Under the pieces are notes generated by a model. It did not search any database, was not told where the DNA came from, and was given only the letters and a program-made list of their open reading frames with translations. Shown one piece after another: positions 1 through 7,808 of a DNA stretch of 29,708 nt; positions within the stretch are counted from its first letter, which is position 1, and each line of letters begins with the position of its first letter. The DNA is from CAZXEU01 sp964639665 (lineage in GTDB: Bacteria > Bacteroidota > Rhodothermia > Rhodothermales > Bin80), in NCBI GenBank assembly GCA_964639665.1, contig CAZXEU010000123.1:1-29708 (forward strand), read 5' to 3'. The translations under genes and the position numbers were made by a program.

Positions 1-366
1 CCGCACGACTATCTCTTCTCCTTCGAATACCTCCTCGGCCAGCTCCGTGTCCACGCGGGTAGTCTGCCCGGTAGATACGACTACATCCGTGATGAACTTG
101 GTCCTGAATCCGATAAAGGAAAAGACCACCGTGTATGATCCGGGACGGACATTTAGAATGACAAAATTGCCATCCTCATTGGTCGGAGCGCCCTGCAGCG
201 TCCCTTCAATAACCACGTTTACTCCGATGAGCGGCTCGACGCCGGATTCGTCCGTTACGCTGCCGGCAATCTTTCCTTGCGCGTAGGAGGGAAGGCCCAA
301 CAAGGCCGACAAGAAAAGCAGCAGGGCGGGCCTGAGGGCGCGAGGGGCAGCCATGGGGAATCGCAT
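1..366 (-). CDS. TonB-dependent receptor, N-terminal part (cut by left edge)
   Basis: The first 122 codons of an outer-membrane receptor are visible; the rest lies beyond position 1. Translation from the ATG at 366 gives a signal peptide (hydrophobic stretch around residues 12-24, ending near PSYAQ). A carboxypeptidase-regulatory-like beta-sandwich follows, with the typical run GKIAGSVTDESG, PLIGVNVVIEGT and GSYTVVFSFIGF. This domain opens SusC/FecA-like TonB-dependent receptors and related outer-membrane proteins in Bacteroidota. The end of the visible part (EGEEIVVR) resembles the lead-in to a plug domain, but no plug or barrel can be seen. A second ATG at 354 is an alternative start. The gene lies 83 nt downstream of the FG-GAP protein on the same strand, so the two may be co-transcribed. 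The substrate cannot be inferred. The ExbB/ExbD cluster elsewhere in this window could energise such receptors. Confidence 0.85.
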   Translation of the reverse strand, partial: MRFPMAAPRALRPALLLFLSALLGLPSYAQGKIAGSVTDESGVEPLIGVNVVIEGTLQGAPTNEDGNFVILNVRPGSYTVVFSFIGFRTKFITDVVVSTGQTTRVDTELAEEVFEGEEIVVR

Positions 367-449
367 AGGAAGAAACTGACGCGAAACCGTGGTTCCGCGG
401 CAGTTAATCCACATCGTCAAGATTCAAGCAGCGATGTATCCATGCAATA

Positions 450-2339
450 CTACTTGACCAGAAGCATGGTTCGCGACTGCCTGAAGTTGCCGTATTCTAG
501 CGTATAGAGATACGTGCCGCTGGCCACGGGGCTGCCGCTGTCCGCATTCCCGTCCCACGTGGCCTGGTGCGTGCCGGCCGCATACCACTCGCCATCTATC
601 AGCGTTCGCACCATGCGCCCGGTTACGTCATAGATCCGCACGCTGATCTCCTTGTCAATCGGCAGCGTGAAGGAAAACGTGGTTGACGGATTGAACGGGT
701 TCGGATAGTTGCCGTGCAGCACGTAGTCGCTGGGCACGATGACGCGCTCGTTCACGATGTCCACGGTCAATCCGTCACCCGAAAGCACGCGCAGGAACAC
801 CCGGTTGGGATTCGGCGATGCTTCCCGGACTGTACGGGTGTACGTTGAGTCTGCTGGATTAAATACCTCGTCATAGACATACACACTGTCGCTGATAGAC
901 TGCAGAGCAAATGCGACCTCGTTGTGATTATCGCTATCCGGATCCCCCAGAAATGCAAGCTTGGACACAAACGCGGCCCCTGCGGCCCCATTTTCCATGT
1001 ACTCGGTCACGGTTCCGGCGGAATCACGCACGACCAAGTCGAACGTATTCACCATGTCGTCCGGGAATGAAACCGGCCGAATTGAATAATTGGCCGGGTC
1101 CTCCACGTCACCAGAATTGTAGTCGGCAATGTTAATCCAGGCTGGAGCATTTCCGGCTGCGTAGGATGCAGCGCTATAGCCCGCACCGCTACCGATAAGC
1201 TCCATATTACCATCCATGTCGATGTCGCCCACCGTAATGCCGAGCGCCGAGAAGCCGGGAAGGAGGTCCAATACTACATTCTCAGTCGTTACCGACAGGG
1301 CATCCTCTCCGGCCTCGTAATTCAGTATGGCCGTGTTGCCGGTCTGTAGGTTTGGGCAGTACACTTCGTCATCGCCGTTGCCATCCATATCGACCGCTGC
1401 GCAGCCAAATAGTGCCACGTGGTCAGCAGGTGCGGCCTGAAGGAATACGTCACCCTCAGTCGGCGCGACGTAAGTATCCGGACCGGTCGCCCTAGCATTG
1501 GTGAAATTGAAATTATTCCACGTCTGCATGGCAATTTCCATTTCACTGCCGCCGTCCAGGTTGGCCGCGATCATACCGTAGGGGCTTCCGCCGCCGCGAT
1601 TAACCGGGTCATAGTCCTCGGACGCCCGGCTGCTCCAGCGAGCCTCCTGGTTGAAGGTCACAAAGGCGTCCTGGAAATCGCCCGTTACGGAGAAAACGTA
1701 CCAGCTGTCGTACTCGCTGGCCGCTCCATTATTGCCGAACAGCAGTTCCTGCACGCCGTCTCCGTCGACGTCAACGGCCGTCAGCTGCTCCGTGCGCCAC
1801 CGGTCCGGCAAATCGCCATCGAATTCATAAAGCGTTGCACCTATTGCATTGAATTCGTTGTCACCTACTGCCTCTATGACGAAAAGGGCAGGTCTGATGA
1901 GTGCGGCAAATGGATTCGTATCGCTGAGGCCGTAGCCCGCAAACGCTATAATCTCACCCATGCCGTCGCCATCGAGGTCCCCTCCCGCCACTGTGCGAAG
2001 ATTGTTTGTTGTTCCCGTCGTAGGCTCAAGCACCGGAGAGCTGTAAACAAGCTCCCACGTGTCTATCCCCGTGGACTCTATCACATGCACCCGGCCCCCG
2101 CCGCTGTAGTCGGCGACAAGAATGTCGGTCTTGCCGTCCGCGTCCAGGTCGTAGGGTCCGGCCACCTGCCGGGCACCGGATTGCAATCCGGGCAGGTAGG
2201 GCGGAGCGGGCAATCCAGGCTGATAGGGCGGAGGGGGATTGTCCATGGATGGCATCCACGCGAAATCCACGTTTTGCCCGAAGGCATCCGCAGTCCCAAG
2301 AAGCAGCGCAAGGGCTGCAAGAACGGTAACCGTACGCAT
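450..2339 (-). CDS. Secreted FG-GAP repeat protein with type IX secretion sorting domain
   Basis: A 629-aa exported protein. I chose the ATG at 2339 because it directly opens a signal peptide (MRTVTVLAALALLLG, cleavage near DAFGQ). The upstream GTG at 2375 would precede the predicted transcription start. The body contains about six FG-GAP/VCBS-like loops with DxDxDG-type calcium-binding motifs: DLDADGKTD, DLDGDGMGE, DVDGDGVQE, DMDGNGDDE, DIDMDGNME and DPDSDNHNE. These are typical of beta-propeller surface proteins. The last ~90 residues (GNYPNPFNPSTTF, IYDVTGRMV, SGTYLYTLEYG, ending MLLVK) form a FlgD/Por-type C-terminal sorting domain, the signal for type IX secretion in Bacteroidota. The protein is therefore expected at the cell surface or outside the cell. 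A TonB-dependent receptor follows on the same strand. Ligand and function are unknown; adhesion or polymer binding is possible but not shown. Confidence 0.9.
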   Translation of the reverse strand: MRTVTVLAALALLLGTADAFGQNVDFAWMPSMDNPPPPYQPGLPAPPYLPGLQSGARQVAGPYDLDADGKTDILVADYSGGGRVHVIESTGIDTWELVYSSPVLEPTTGTTNNLRTVAGGDLDGDGMGEIIAFAGYGLSDTNPFAALIRPALFVIEAVGDNEFNAIGATLYEFDGDLPDRWRTEQLTAVDVDGDGVQELLFGNNGAASEYDSWYVFSVTGDFQDAFVTFNQEARWSSRASEDYDPVNRGGGSPYGMIAANLDGGSEMEIAMQTWNNFNFTNARATGPDTYVAPTEGDVFLQAAPADHVALFGCAAVDMDGNGDDEVYCPNLQTGNTAILNYEAGEDALSVTTENVVLDLLPGFSALGITVGDIDMDGNMELIGSGAGYSAASYAAGNAPAWINIADYNSGDVEDPANYSIRPVSFPDDMVNTFDLVVRDSAGTVTEYMENGAAGAAFVSKLAFLGDPDSDNHNEVAFALQSISDSVYVYDEVFNPADSTYTRTVREASPNPNRVFLRVLSGDGLTVDIVNERVIVPSDYVLHGNYPNPFNPSTTFSFTLPIDKEISVRIYDVTGRMVRTLIDGEWYAAGTHQATWDGNADSGSPVASGTYLYTLEYGNFRQSRTMLLVK

Positions 2340-2379
2340 AGCTAAAGTGGGTTTTCTTTGGGTTCCGGTTAACACGTGC

Positions 2380-2408
2380 TATATACAACACTGCGTTTGA
2401 AACTGCAA
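2380..2408 (-). promoter_or_regulatory. Candidate promoter of the FG-GAP gene
   Basis: On the minus strand TTGCAG (2408-2403) and TATATA (2385-2380) are separated by exactly 17 nt, a good sigma-70-like pair. Transcription would start near 2373. That supports the ATG at 2339 and argues against the GTG at 2375. No clear Bacteroidota TTTG/TAnnTTTG pair is present. Nothing else recognisable lies in the rest of the 2340-2560 gap between the divergent genes. Confidence 0.4.
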
Positions 2409-2560
2409 CCTTCCCCGGTCGCTGTCGGCGAATTCTGGGCACGGAGAGTCAGTGCCGGAAGGCCCTCCAATTCATGTCAGGCTCGGAACCGCCAACGCCA
2501 CCGGAATGGTACGCGGGGAGAATAGGGGCGCAGCTGCAATCTTAACCCTGAGCGGCCTAC

Positions 2561-2589
2561 TTGTCACGGCGCAAGGCGCCTTGCTATCT
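2561..2589 (+). promoter_or_regulatory. Candidate promoter of the metE-like/channel pair
   Basis: TTGTCA (2561-2566) and CTATCT (2584-2589) are 17 nt apart on the plus strand, about 72 nt before the chosen ATG at 2661. The -35 is good and the -10 is weak. The spacer contains a perfect 14-bp palindrome, listed separately, that could serve as an operator. The call rests on spacing and motif match only. Confidence 0.3.
2571..2584. repeat. Perfect 14-bp palindrome in promoter spacer
   Basis: GCAAGGCGCCTTGC reads identically on both strands. It fills most of the spacer between the candidate -35 and -10 boxes of the metE-like gene. Its position and dyad symmetry fit a repressor operator. A 14-bp perfect palindrome is expected by chance roughly twice in a window of this size, so the location is the main argument. 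Confidence 0.35.
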
Positions 2590-2660
2590 TGGCGGGCACC
2601 GTGGGCCCCAGGTGGGCAAATGGCGGCGAATTCGGAACCAAATTCCAATTGCAAACCAAC

Positions 2661-3680
2661 ATGGCGGACATTCTGCAGACCAGCGTCATTGGGAGCTACG
2701 CCTGGCCCTCGTGGTTCATAACGGCCGTGGATGCGATAGGGCGTGGAGAATTCGGGGAGAAGGATATCCAGGAGACGCTTGATGACGCTGTGGACCTGGC
2801 TATCCGCGATCAGGAGGAGGCAGGTCTGGACGTTATCAGTGATGGCGAAATGCGCCGCTTCGGCTTCTTTACCGCAAACTTTTACGGGCGCCTCTCGGGT
2901 CTTGTCGAGCGCGCGCCAATGCGCAGGCTGGGCCCGGGAGGCCATGATCAGCGCGAGCGCTATGCCGCGGTCGAGCCCTTCGCAGCACCGGAGGGTCTGG
3001 GACTGGTAGCGGAGTATGAATACGCACGCACGCGCACTGCTCTGCCCTTGAAGGTACCATGCCCGGGACCCTATACCCTTGCGGGACGCATCGAGACCGG
3101 CCCGCTGTATCCGGATCGCATGGCTGTGGCCGCCCGGTTTGCCGAGATCATTAACGAAGAGCTCCGCGCTCTCGATGCCGCTGGGGCGGCGTTCATTCAG
3201 CTGGACGAGCCGTCCTATGCCGTGCACAAGCACTCTCCCCGCAAGTTTGTGGAGCTCTTCAATCGAACCCTCGAAGGCGTGCGCAGCCGCATAGGACTGC
3301 ACCTGTGCTTCGGCAACTACATCGGCCGTCCGGTGGCGCAGCGCACGTATGCGCCGCTATTTCCTTACATCCTGGACGTGAATGCGCACGAAATACACCT
3401 GGAATTTGCCAACAGGGAAATGTCTGAGGTCCACCTGGCCAGAGGCGTAGCCGAGGCAGGCAAGGTCCTGGCAGCCGGAGTTATTGATGTCAAGAACTAC
3501 TTTATCGAGACCCCCGACATTGTGGCGGACCGCATTCGCCGGTTGTTGGAGTACGTGCCCGCCGACCGCCTGGTCGTGGCACCGGACTGCGGCCTCAGCG
3601 AGACGGCGCGATGGGCGGCGCGCGCCAAACTCAACGCACTGGTGGAAGGAGCCCACCTGGTGCGCGCGGAACTTGCCTAG
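2661..3680 (+). CDS. MetE-type cobalamin-independent methionine synthase, catalytic domain only
   Basis: A 339-aa single-domain protein of the MetE C-terminal (UROD-like barrel) family, which transfers a methyl group to a zinc-bound thiol. The zinc ligands expected of the family are all visible: His214 and Cys216 in HLC, Glu248 in HLEF and Cys310 in APDCG. The N-terminal motif TSVIGSYAWPSW and the DEPSYAVH segment also match. I chose the ATG at 2661 over the TTG at 2589 because homology begins at MADILQTSVIGSY. Full bacterial MetE is about 750 aa with a duplicated barrel; this protein has only the catalytic half, like archaeal core MetE. The methyl donor may therefore be something other than polyglutamyl-folate, for example a corrinoid protein. 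Related coenzyme-M transferases share the zinc site, so the thiol acceptor is uncertain. The channel gene follows 18 nt downstream. Confidence 0.85.
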   Translation: MADILQTSVIGSYAWPSWFITAVDAIGRGEFGEKDIQETLDDAVDLAIRDQEEAGLDVISDGEMRRFGFFTANFYGRLSGLVERAPMRRLGPGGHDQRERYAAVEPFAAPEGLGLVAEYEYARTRTALPLKVPCPGPYTLAGRIETGPLYPDRMAVAARFAEIINEELRALDAAGAAFIQLDEPSYAVHKHSPRKFVELFNRTLEGVRSRIGLHLCFGNYIGRPVAQRTYAPLFPYILDVNAHEIHLEFANREMSEVHLARGVAEAGKVLAAGVIDVKNYFIETPDIVADRIRRLLEYVPADRLVVAPDCGLSETARWAARAKLNALVEGAHLVRAELA

Positions 3681-3698
3681 ACGCACGCCTTGCCTGCC

Positions 3699-4511
3699 AT
3701 GACCGGCCGCCCAGGACTGAAGGCATTTCTGATACGGGACAGCACGGTGGTTACCGTGGTCCTGATCAATTCCGTGGCGCTGTTTCTTGACGCGTTCCCG
3801 GAGTTTCCGGCGCGCACCCTGGCATTCTGGATCGACTACGCGTGCCTGATTTACTTCGTCGTTGAGGCAACGCTCAAGATTCGCCAGCCCGGAGGTTTCC
3901 GCGCGTACTGGAGCGATCTCTGGAACAGGGGGGATTTCCTGATAGTGACCTTCAGCCTGCCGCTGTTGGTGAGCCCGTTTCTGCCGGGACACCTTGAGCA
4001 CGCCGCGCTGCTTATGCTGCTGCGCCTGGGACGACTGCTGCGCTTTGCGCGCCTCATGCGCCTGGTGCCGGACGCCGCGAAGATCTGGTCGGGCGTACTG
4101 CGTGCGCTGCGCGCCTCGGTTTACATCTTTCTCATGCTGGCCGTACTGAACCTGATTCTGGCCATGGGAGCCAACCTGCTCTTTGGCTCCCTTCCCGAAG
4201 CTTCGGACTACTTCGGGGATCCGGTAAAGTCGCTCTATTCCCTGTTCAAGGTGTTTACGATCGAAGGCTGGTACGAAATCCCCGATCAACTGGCCAGTCG
4301 CGGGCTATCGCCGGGCTACATCCTGCTGCTGCGTATCTACTTTACGGTTGCCGTGATTTCCGGAGGCCTTCTGGGGCTATCCATCGCCAATGCCGTCTTC
4401 GTCGACAGCATGGTGGCAGACAATACGGACGAAGTGGAGCGGATGGTGACGGAGCTGCGCTCCGAATTGCAGGAGTTTCGCGAGGAAATGGCGCAAGACC
4501 GCGGCGCCTGA
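3699..4511 (+). CDS. Voltage-gated cation channel (bacterial NaV/CaV type)
   Basis: A 270-aa single-repeat ion-transport-family channel that would assemble as a tetramer in the inner membrane. S1 is near residues 17-35. The S4 voltage sensor has five arginines at strict three-residue spacing (R109, 112, 115, 118, 121 in RLGRLLRFARLMR). S5 is near 143-165. The pore filter is T187-I-E189-G190-W191-Y-E, preceded by the typical pore-helix stretch LYSLFKVF, and S6 is near 208-235. The tail (DNTDEVERMVTELRSEL onward) is acidic and heptad-like, matching the C-terminal coiled coil of NaChBac relatives. Classical sodium channels have TLESW here. Glycine after the glutamate is reported to favour calcium in the native channel CavMr. 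Length is normal for the family. The ATG at 3699 is preferred over the TTG at 3690. It is probably co-transcribed with the metE-like gene; a functional link between them is not obvious. Confidence 0.92.
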   Translation: MTGRPGLKAFLIRDSTVVTVVLINSVALFLDAFPEFPARTLAFWIDYACLIYFVVEATLKIRQPGGFRAYWSDLWNRGDFLIVTFSLPLLVSPFLPGHLEHAALLMLLRLGRLLRFARLMRLVPDAAKIWSGVLRALRASVYIFLMLAVLNLILAMGANLLFGSLPEASDYFGDPVKSLYSLFKVFTIEGWYEIPDQLASRGLSPGYILLLRIYFTVAVISGGLLGLSIANAVFVDSMVADNTDEVERMVTELRSELQEFREEMAQDRGA

Positions 4512-4547
4512 CGACCGACGGGGAAGGACTGCTTGCGGCCATCCTGA

Positions 4548-4625
4548 TGGCGGTCCGGACGGGACTCGAACCCGCGACCTCTGGCGTGACAGGCCAGCGT
4601 TCTAACCAAACTGAACTACCGGACC
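4548..4625 (-). tRNA. tRNA-Asp (anticodon GTC), CCA encoded
   Basis: The minus strand folds into a complete cloverleaf. The acceptor is GGTCCGG (4625-4619) with CCGGACC and discriminator G (4551). The D arm is GTTC/GAAC. The anticodon stem CTGGC/GCCAG encloses loop CTGTCAC, so the anticodon is GTC (Asp). The T arm is GCGGG-TTCGAGT-CCCGT. The 3' CCA is encoded at 4550-4548. The tail-to-tail gap to the channel gene is 36 nt. Confidence 0.97.
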
Positions 4626-4664
4626 GGACGGGCTGCAATAATACGGCAGCAGCTACTCCGGAGC

Positions 4665-4680
4665 AAGCCCTTTCGGGCTT
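4665..4680. other. Small hairpin between the two tRNA genes
   Basis: AAGCCC and GGGCTT form a perfect 6-bp stem with a 4-nt loop in the 67-nt spacer between tRNA-Phe and tRNA-Asp. Neither strand has a proper U-tract after it. It is therefore more likely a processing or structural element, or chance, than a terminator. Confidence 0.3.
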
Positions 4681-4692
4681 TGTCGTTGCATG

Positions 4693-4765
<73 letters not shown>

Positions 4766-4916
4766 ATAGCTCCGGATGTACTTTCGTGGCGCTTGCCTGT
4801 TTCCGATGCGTGCGCCGCAGTCGGCTCCCTTCTGAATCTGCATCCTTCGCCTTCCGGTCCTTACCTTTTAGCCGTCTCGGGACAAGCACCAGATTTTTCG
4901 CTGTAGAGCCAGGACC

Positions 4917-6890
4917 ATGAGCAACCAGATAACAGATGCCTATTCCGGAGCTGCGGGTACCTATGCAATTCCGGAGGCCTTCCGACGGCGCGCCCACGTC
5001 AAGTCCTTGGAAGACTACCGGGTTCGCTACCGGCACTCGGTGGAGGACCCGGAGGGATTCTGGGCGGAAGAAGCCGGACGGATTGACTGGTTCGAGCCAT
5101 TCAGTGCCGTGCGAAGCACTTCGTTCGCGTCCGACAATGTTTCGATCCGCTGGTTCGCCGGTGGCAAGACGAACGCTTCGTACAACTGCCTGGATCGCCA
5201 CCTCGCCGAGCGGGGAGACCAGGTGGCGCTCATCTGGGAGCCGGACGATCCGTCCCGGGACGCCCGGCCTATTACGTACCGGGAGCTGCATGGCGAAGTA
5301 TGTCGCCTTGCCAACATACTGAAGGCTAACGGCGTGCACAAAGGGGACCGGGTAACCCTGTACTTGCCCATGATTCCCGAAGCCGCAGTAGCCATGCTCG
5401 CCTGCAGCCGGATCGGGGCCATTCACTCCGTCGTCTTCGCAGGCTTTTCGCCGGATGCGCTTGCTGACCGCATACTTGATTGTGATTCCACGTTCGTCAT
5501 TACGGCCGACGAAGGCGTGCGCGGCGCGCGGCGAGTGCCGCTCAAGGCAAACACGGACAAGGCGCTGGAGCGTTGCCCTGACGTGCGCGGAGTCCTGGTC
5601 GTGCAGCGGACAGGCGAATCGGTGGGATGGCAGCCCGGCAGGGACCTGTGGTACCACCAGGAGATGGAAGGCGCAAGTGCCGAGTGCCGGGCAGAAGCCA
5701 TGGACGCAGAGGCCCCGCTCTTTATACTCTATACGTCCGGCTCAACCGGCCGGCCCAAGGGTGTGCTTCATACCACGGGAGGCTACCTCGTCTACACGGC
5801 GCTTACCCACCGATTTGTATTCGACTACCATGACGGCGACGTATTCTGGTGCACGGCCGACGTGGGGTGGATTACGGGCCACTCGTACATTGTGTACGGC
5901 CCGCTCCTGAACGGGGCCACACAGGTTTTCTTCGAGGGCGTTCCCACATATCCCGATGCCTCGCGCTTCTGGCGCGTGGTGGATCGGCACAAGGTTACAC
6001 AGTTCTACACGGCTCCGACCGCCATACGGGCGTTAATGCGCTACGGCGACGACTTTGTAGGGATAACGAGCCGGAGCTCGCTTCGTTTGCTAGGCACGGT
6101 GGGAGAGCCTATCAATCCGGCAGCCTGGCGGTGGTATCATGACGTCGTGGGGCAGGGGCGATGCCCCATCGTGGACACGTGGTGGCAGACGGAAACCGGC
6201 GGCATCATGATTGCGCCGCTGCCAGGTGCGGTGCCTGCGAAGCCGGGCTCGGCCACGCTGCCGTTTTTTGGGATTCAGCCGGAAATACTCGACGAGCGGG
6301 GCAACGTCCTTGAGGGAGAGGCCGAGGGGCTACTCGCCATTCGCGACTCTTGGCCAAGCCAGGCTCGGACGGTTTATCGGGACCACGAGCGATTTGTGGA
6401 TACCTACTTCAGGGCCTTCGAAGGAAAGTACTTTACCGGGGACGGCTGCCGTCGGGACGCCGATGGATACTACTGGATCACCGGCAGAGTGGATGACGTA
6501 CTGAATGTATCCGGGCATCGAATGGGAACCGCCGAAGTCGAAAGCGCGCTCGTTTCGCATGATCTGGTGACCGAGGCAGCAGTCGTGGGCTTTCCGCATC
6601 CCATCAAGGGGCAAGGCATCTACGCCTATGTGACGCTTGCGGCAGGCGCCGCATCCGACCAGACCAGAAGAACGGAATTGGTACAGCATGTGCGGCAGCG
6701 CATCGGTCCGATAGCCAAGCCGGACTTCATCCAGTTTGCTGCGGCTTTGCCCAAGACGCGTTCCGGCAAGATCATGCGGCGCATCCTGCGCAAGATCGCC
6801 GGGAACGACTACGAAGACCTGGGAGACACGTCGACGCTGGCTGATCCTTCGGTCGTGGCACGCCTGATTGAAGAGCGTCAGAACCGGTAG
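4917..6890 (+). CDS. acs: Acetyl-CoA synthetase (AMP-forming)
   Basis: A 657-aa cytoplasmic enzyme that makes acetyl-CoA from acetate, ATP and CoA through acetyl-AMP. Length is typical of Acs. The adenylate-forming motifs are present in order: the P-loop T273-SGSTGRPKG, the A5 motif W422-W-Q-T-E-T-G-G, the hinge region GRVDDVLNVSGHRMGTAEVE, and the C-terminal lysine K618 in RSGKIMRR. K618 is the residue acetylated in known Acs enzymes to switch off activity. The pair W422/W423 before QTE favours acetate over larger acids. The N-terminal acetyl-CoA synthetase segment (SLEDYRVRYRHSVEDPEGFWAE) is also present. The ATG at 4917 is preceded by a short AGGA. The gene diverges from the tRNA pair and converges on the sugar kinase with only 3 nt between stop codons. 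No terminator is visible there. Confidence 0.97.
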   Translation: MSNQITDAYSGAAGTYAIPEAFRRRAHVKSLEDYRVRYRHSVEDPEGFWAEEAGRIDWFEPFSAVRSTSFASDNVSIRWFAGGKTNASYNCLDRHLAERGDQVALIWEPDDPSRDARPITYRELHGEVCRLANILKANGVHKGDRVTLYLPMIPEAAVAMLACSRIGAIHSVVFAGFSPDALADRILDCDSTFVITADEGVRGARRVPLKANTDKALERCPDVRGVLVVQRTGESVGWQPGRDLWYHQEMEGASAECRAEAMDAEAPLFILYTSGSTGRPKGVLHTTGGYLVYTALTHRFVFDYHDGDVFWCTADVGWITGHSYIVYGPLLNGATQVFFEGVPTYPDASRFWRVVDRHKVTQFYTAPTAIRALMRYGDDFVGITSRSSLRLLGTVGEPINPAAWRWYHDVVGQGRCPIVDTWWQTETGGIMIAPLPGAVPAKPGSATLPFFGIQPEILDERGNVLEGEAEGLLAIRDSWPSQARTVYRDHERFVDTYFRAFEGKYFTGDGCRRDADGYYWITGRVDDVLNVSGHRMGTAEVESALVSHDLVTEAAVVGFPHPIKGQGIYAYVTLAAGAASDQTRRTELVQHVRQRIGPIAKPDFIQFAAALPKTRSGKIMRRILRKIAGNDYEDLGDTSTLADPSVVARLIEERQNR

Positions 6891-6893
6891 GGC

Positions 6894-7808
6894 CTAAGGC
6901 GTGGAGCGAAGGCGCTGGGCCATGGCCAGAGCGCCTTCGAGTGCATCCGCCACGGGCTTGCACAGCGTCCATCCCGGCAGGGCGTGCTGCAGCGCAGCCG
7001 CGAATACATCTGTATAATGGCTGGAATTGGCCAGGCCGCCGCACAGGGCAAGCTTCGGCTCCACCGGCGGCGAATGCTCTACCAGGCGTGCCGCCTGGCG
7101 CGCCAGCGCACCCGCCTCCTGCTCCACGATGTTCCGCGCCATGGGGTCTCCGTTTTCCGAGGCATCCAGCACGAGACGCGCCATGTGCTGCACAGGCCAC
7201 TTTTCCTGGTAGACGCGGTGCAGCAGGTCGCTGCCGCGCCTGATTCCGTGGCGTTCAGCTGCCAGCTCCGAAAGTGCAGTCTCCGCGCCCTCGTCGAAGG
7301 CCTGAGCTACGGCATGCAATCCCCGTATTCCAATGGCATGGCCGCTGCCTTCGTCGCCGATGAGGTAGCCCCATCCGCCGGCGCGCAGCATGGAACCGTC
7401 GTCGGCCCGTCCGTAGACGACCGATCCTGTGCCCGCAATAACGAGCAGTCCGCTCCGGCCGCCAAAGGCGCCCTCGAGCGCCGTGGCACCGTCGTGCACA
7501 ATCTTGACTGGCAAGCTCGAGAGGACGGGAAGCAGCAGGCCGAGGCGCTGGCGCAGGGCCCGTTGTGCCCGGCGAGTGCCGGCGCCGGCCATGCCGACGC
7601 ATACGGCGCCCAGCGTGTGACCGGGTCTCAGTGGCAGCGCTTTGCGGACGAGGGAAACCAGGACAGCGCCAGCACGGTCGGCTCCCGCGCGGAGCAAATT
7701 GGCGGCGGGGCCCTCAAGCCGGACGTCCGTATCGCAAACCGGACTGCGGGCAGCAAGGCGGGTCCGGGTTCCCCCGGCGTCTATGCCTATGACGAGATCA
7801 GGGCTCAA
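6894..7808 (-). CDS. BadF/BadG/BcrA-type ATPase, probable N-acetylglucosamine kinase
   Basis: A 304-aa sugar kinase of the ASKHA fold. The phosphate-1 loop is at the very N-terminus (VIGIDAGGTRTRLA). A central HDGATALEGAFGG segment follows, then phosphate-2 (GLLVIAGTGSVVYG), the family signature GWGYLIGDEGSG, and an adenosine-site motif LCGGLANSSHY. Members phosphorylate N-acetylglucosamine or related amino sugars, often in cell-wall recycling. Homology starts right after a TTG at 7808. No in-frame ATG lies near it, so I take TTG as the start, giving an 11-nt overlap with the end of the penicillin acylase gene. The open frame continues upstream only as a shadow of that gene. The overlap suggests translational coupling with the acylase. 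The substrate is inferred from the family. Confidence 0.85.
   Translation of the reverse strand: MSPDLVIGIDAGGTRTRLAARSPVCDTDVRLEGPAANLLRAGADRAGAVLVSLVRKALPLRPGHTLGAVCVGMAGAGTRRAQRALRQRLGLLLPVLSSLPVKIVHDGATALEGAFGGRSGLLVIAGTGSVVYGRADDGSMLRAGGWGYLIGDEGSGHAIGIRGLHAVAQAFDEGAETALSELAAERHGIRRGSDLLHRVYQEKWPVQHMARLVLDASENGDPMARNIVEQEAGALARQAARLVEHSPPVEPKLALCGGLANSSHYTDVFAAALQHALPGWTLCKPVADALEGALAMAQRLRSTP

Noticed and set aside
1419..2345. Long plus-strand open frame of 308 codons
   Set aside because: Antisense to the FG-GAP gene, no recognisable domain. The signal peptide, repeats and sorting tail on the other strand are decisive.
3357..4289. Minus-strand open frame of 310 codons
   Set aside because: Shadow of the MetE-like and channel genes; the peptide is rich in Gln, Arg and His without any domain.
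4665..4680. Hairpin considered as a terminator between the tRNAs
   Set aside because: No U-tract follows on the minus strand and only a poor one on the plus strand.
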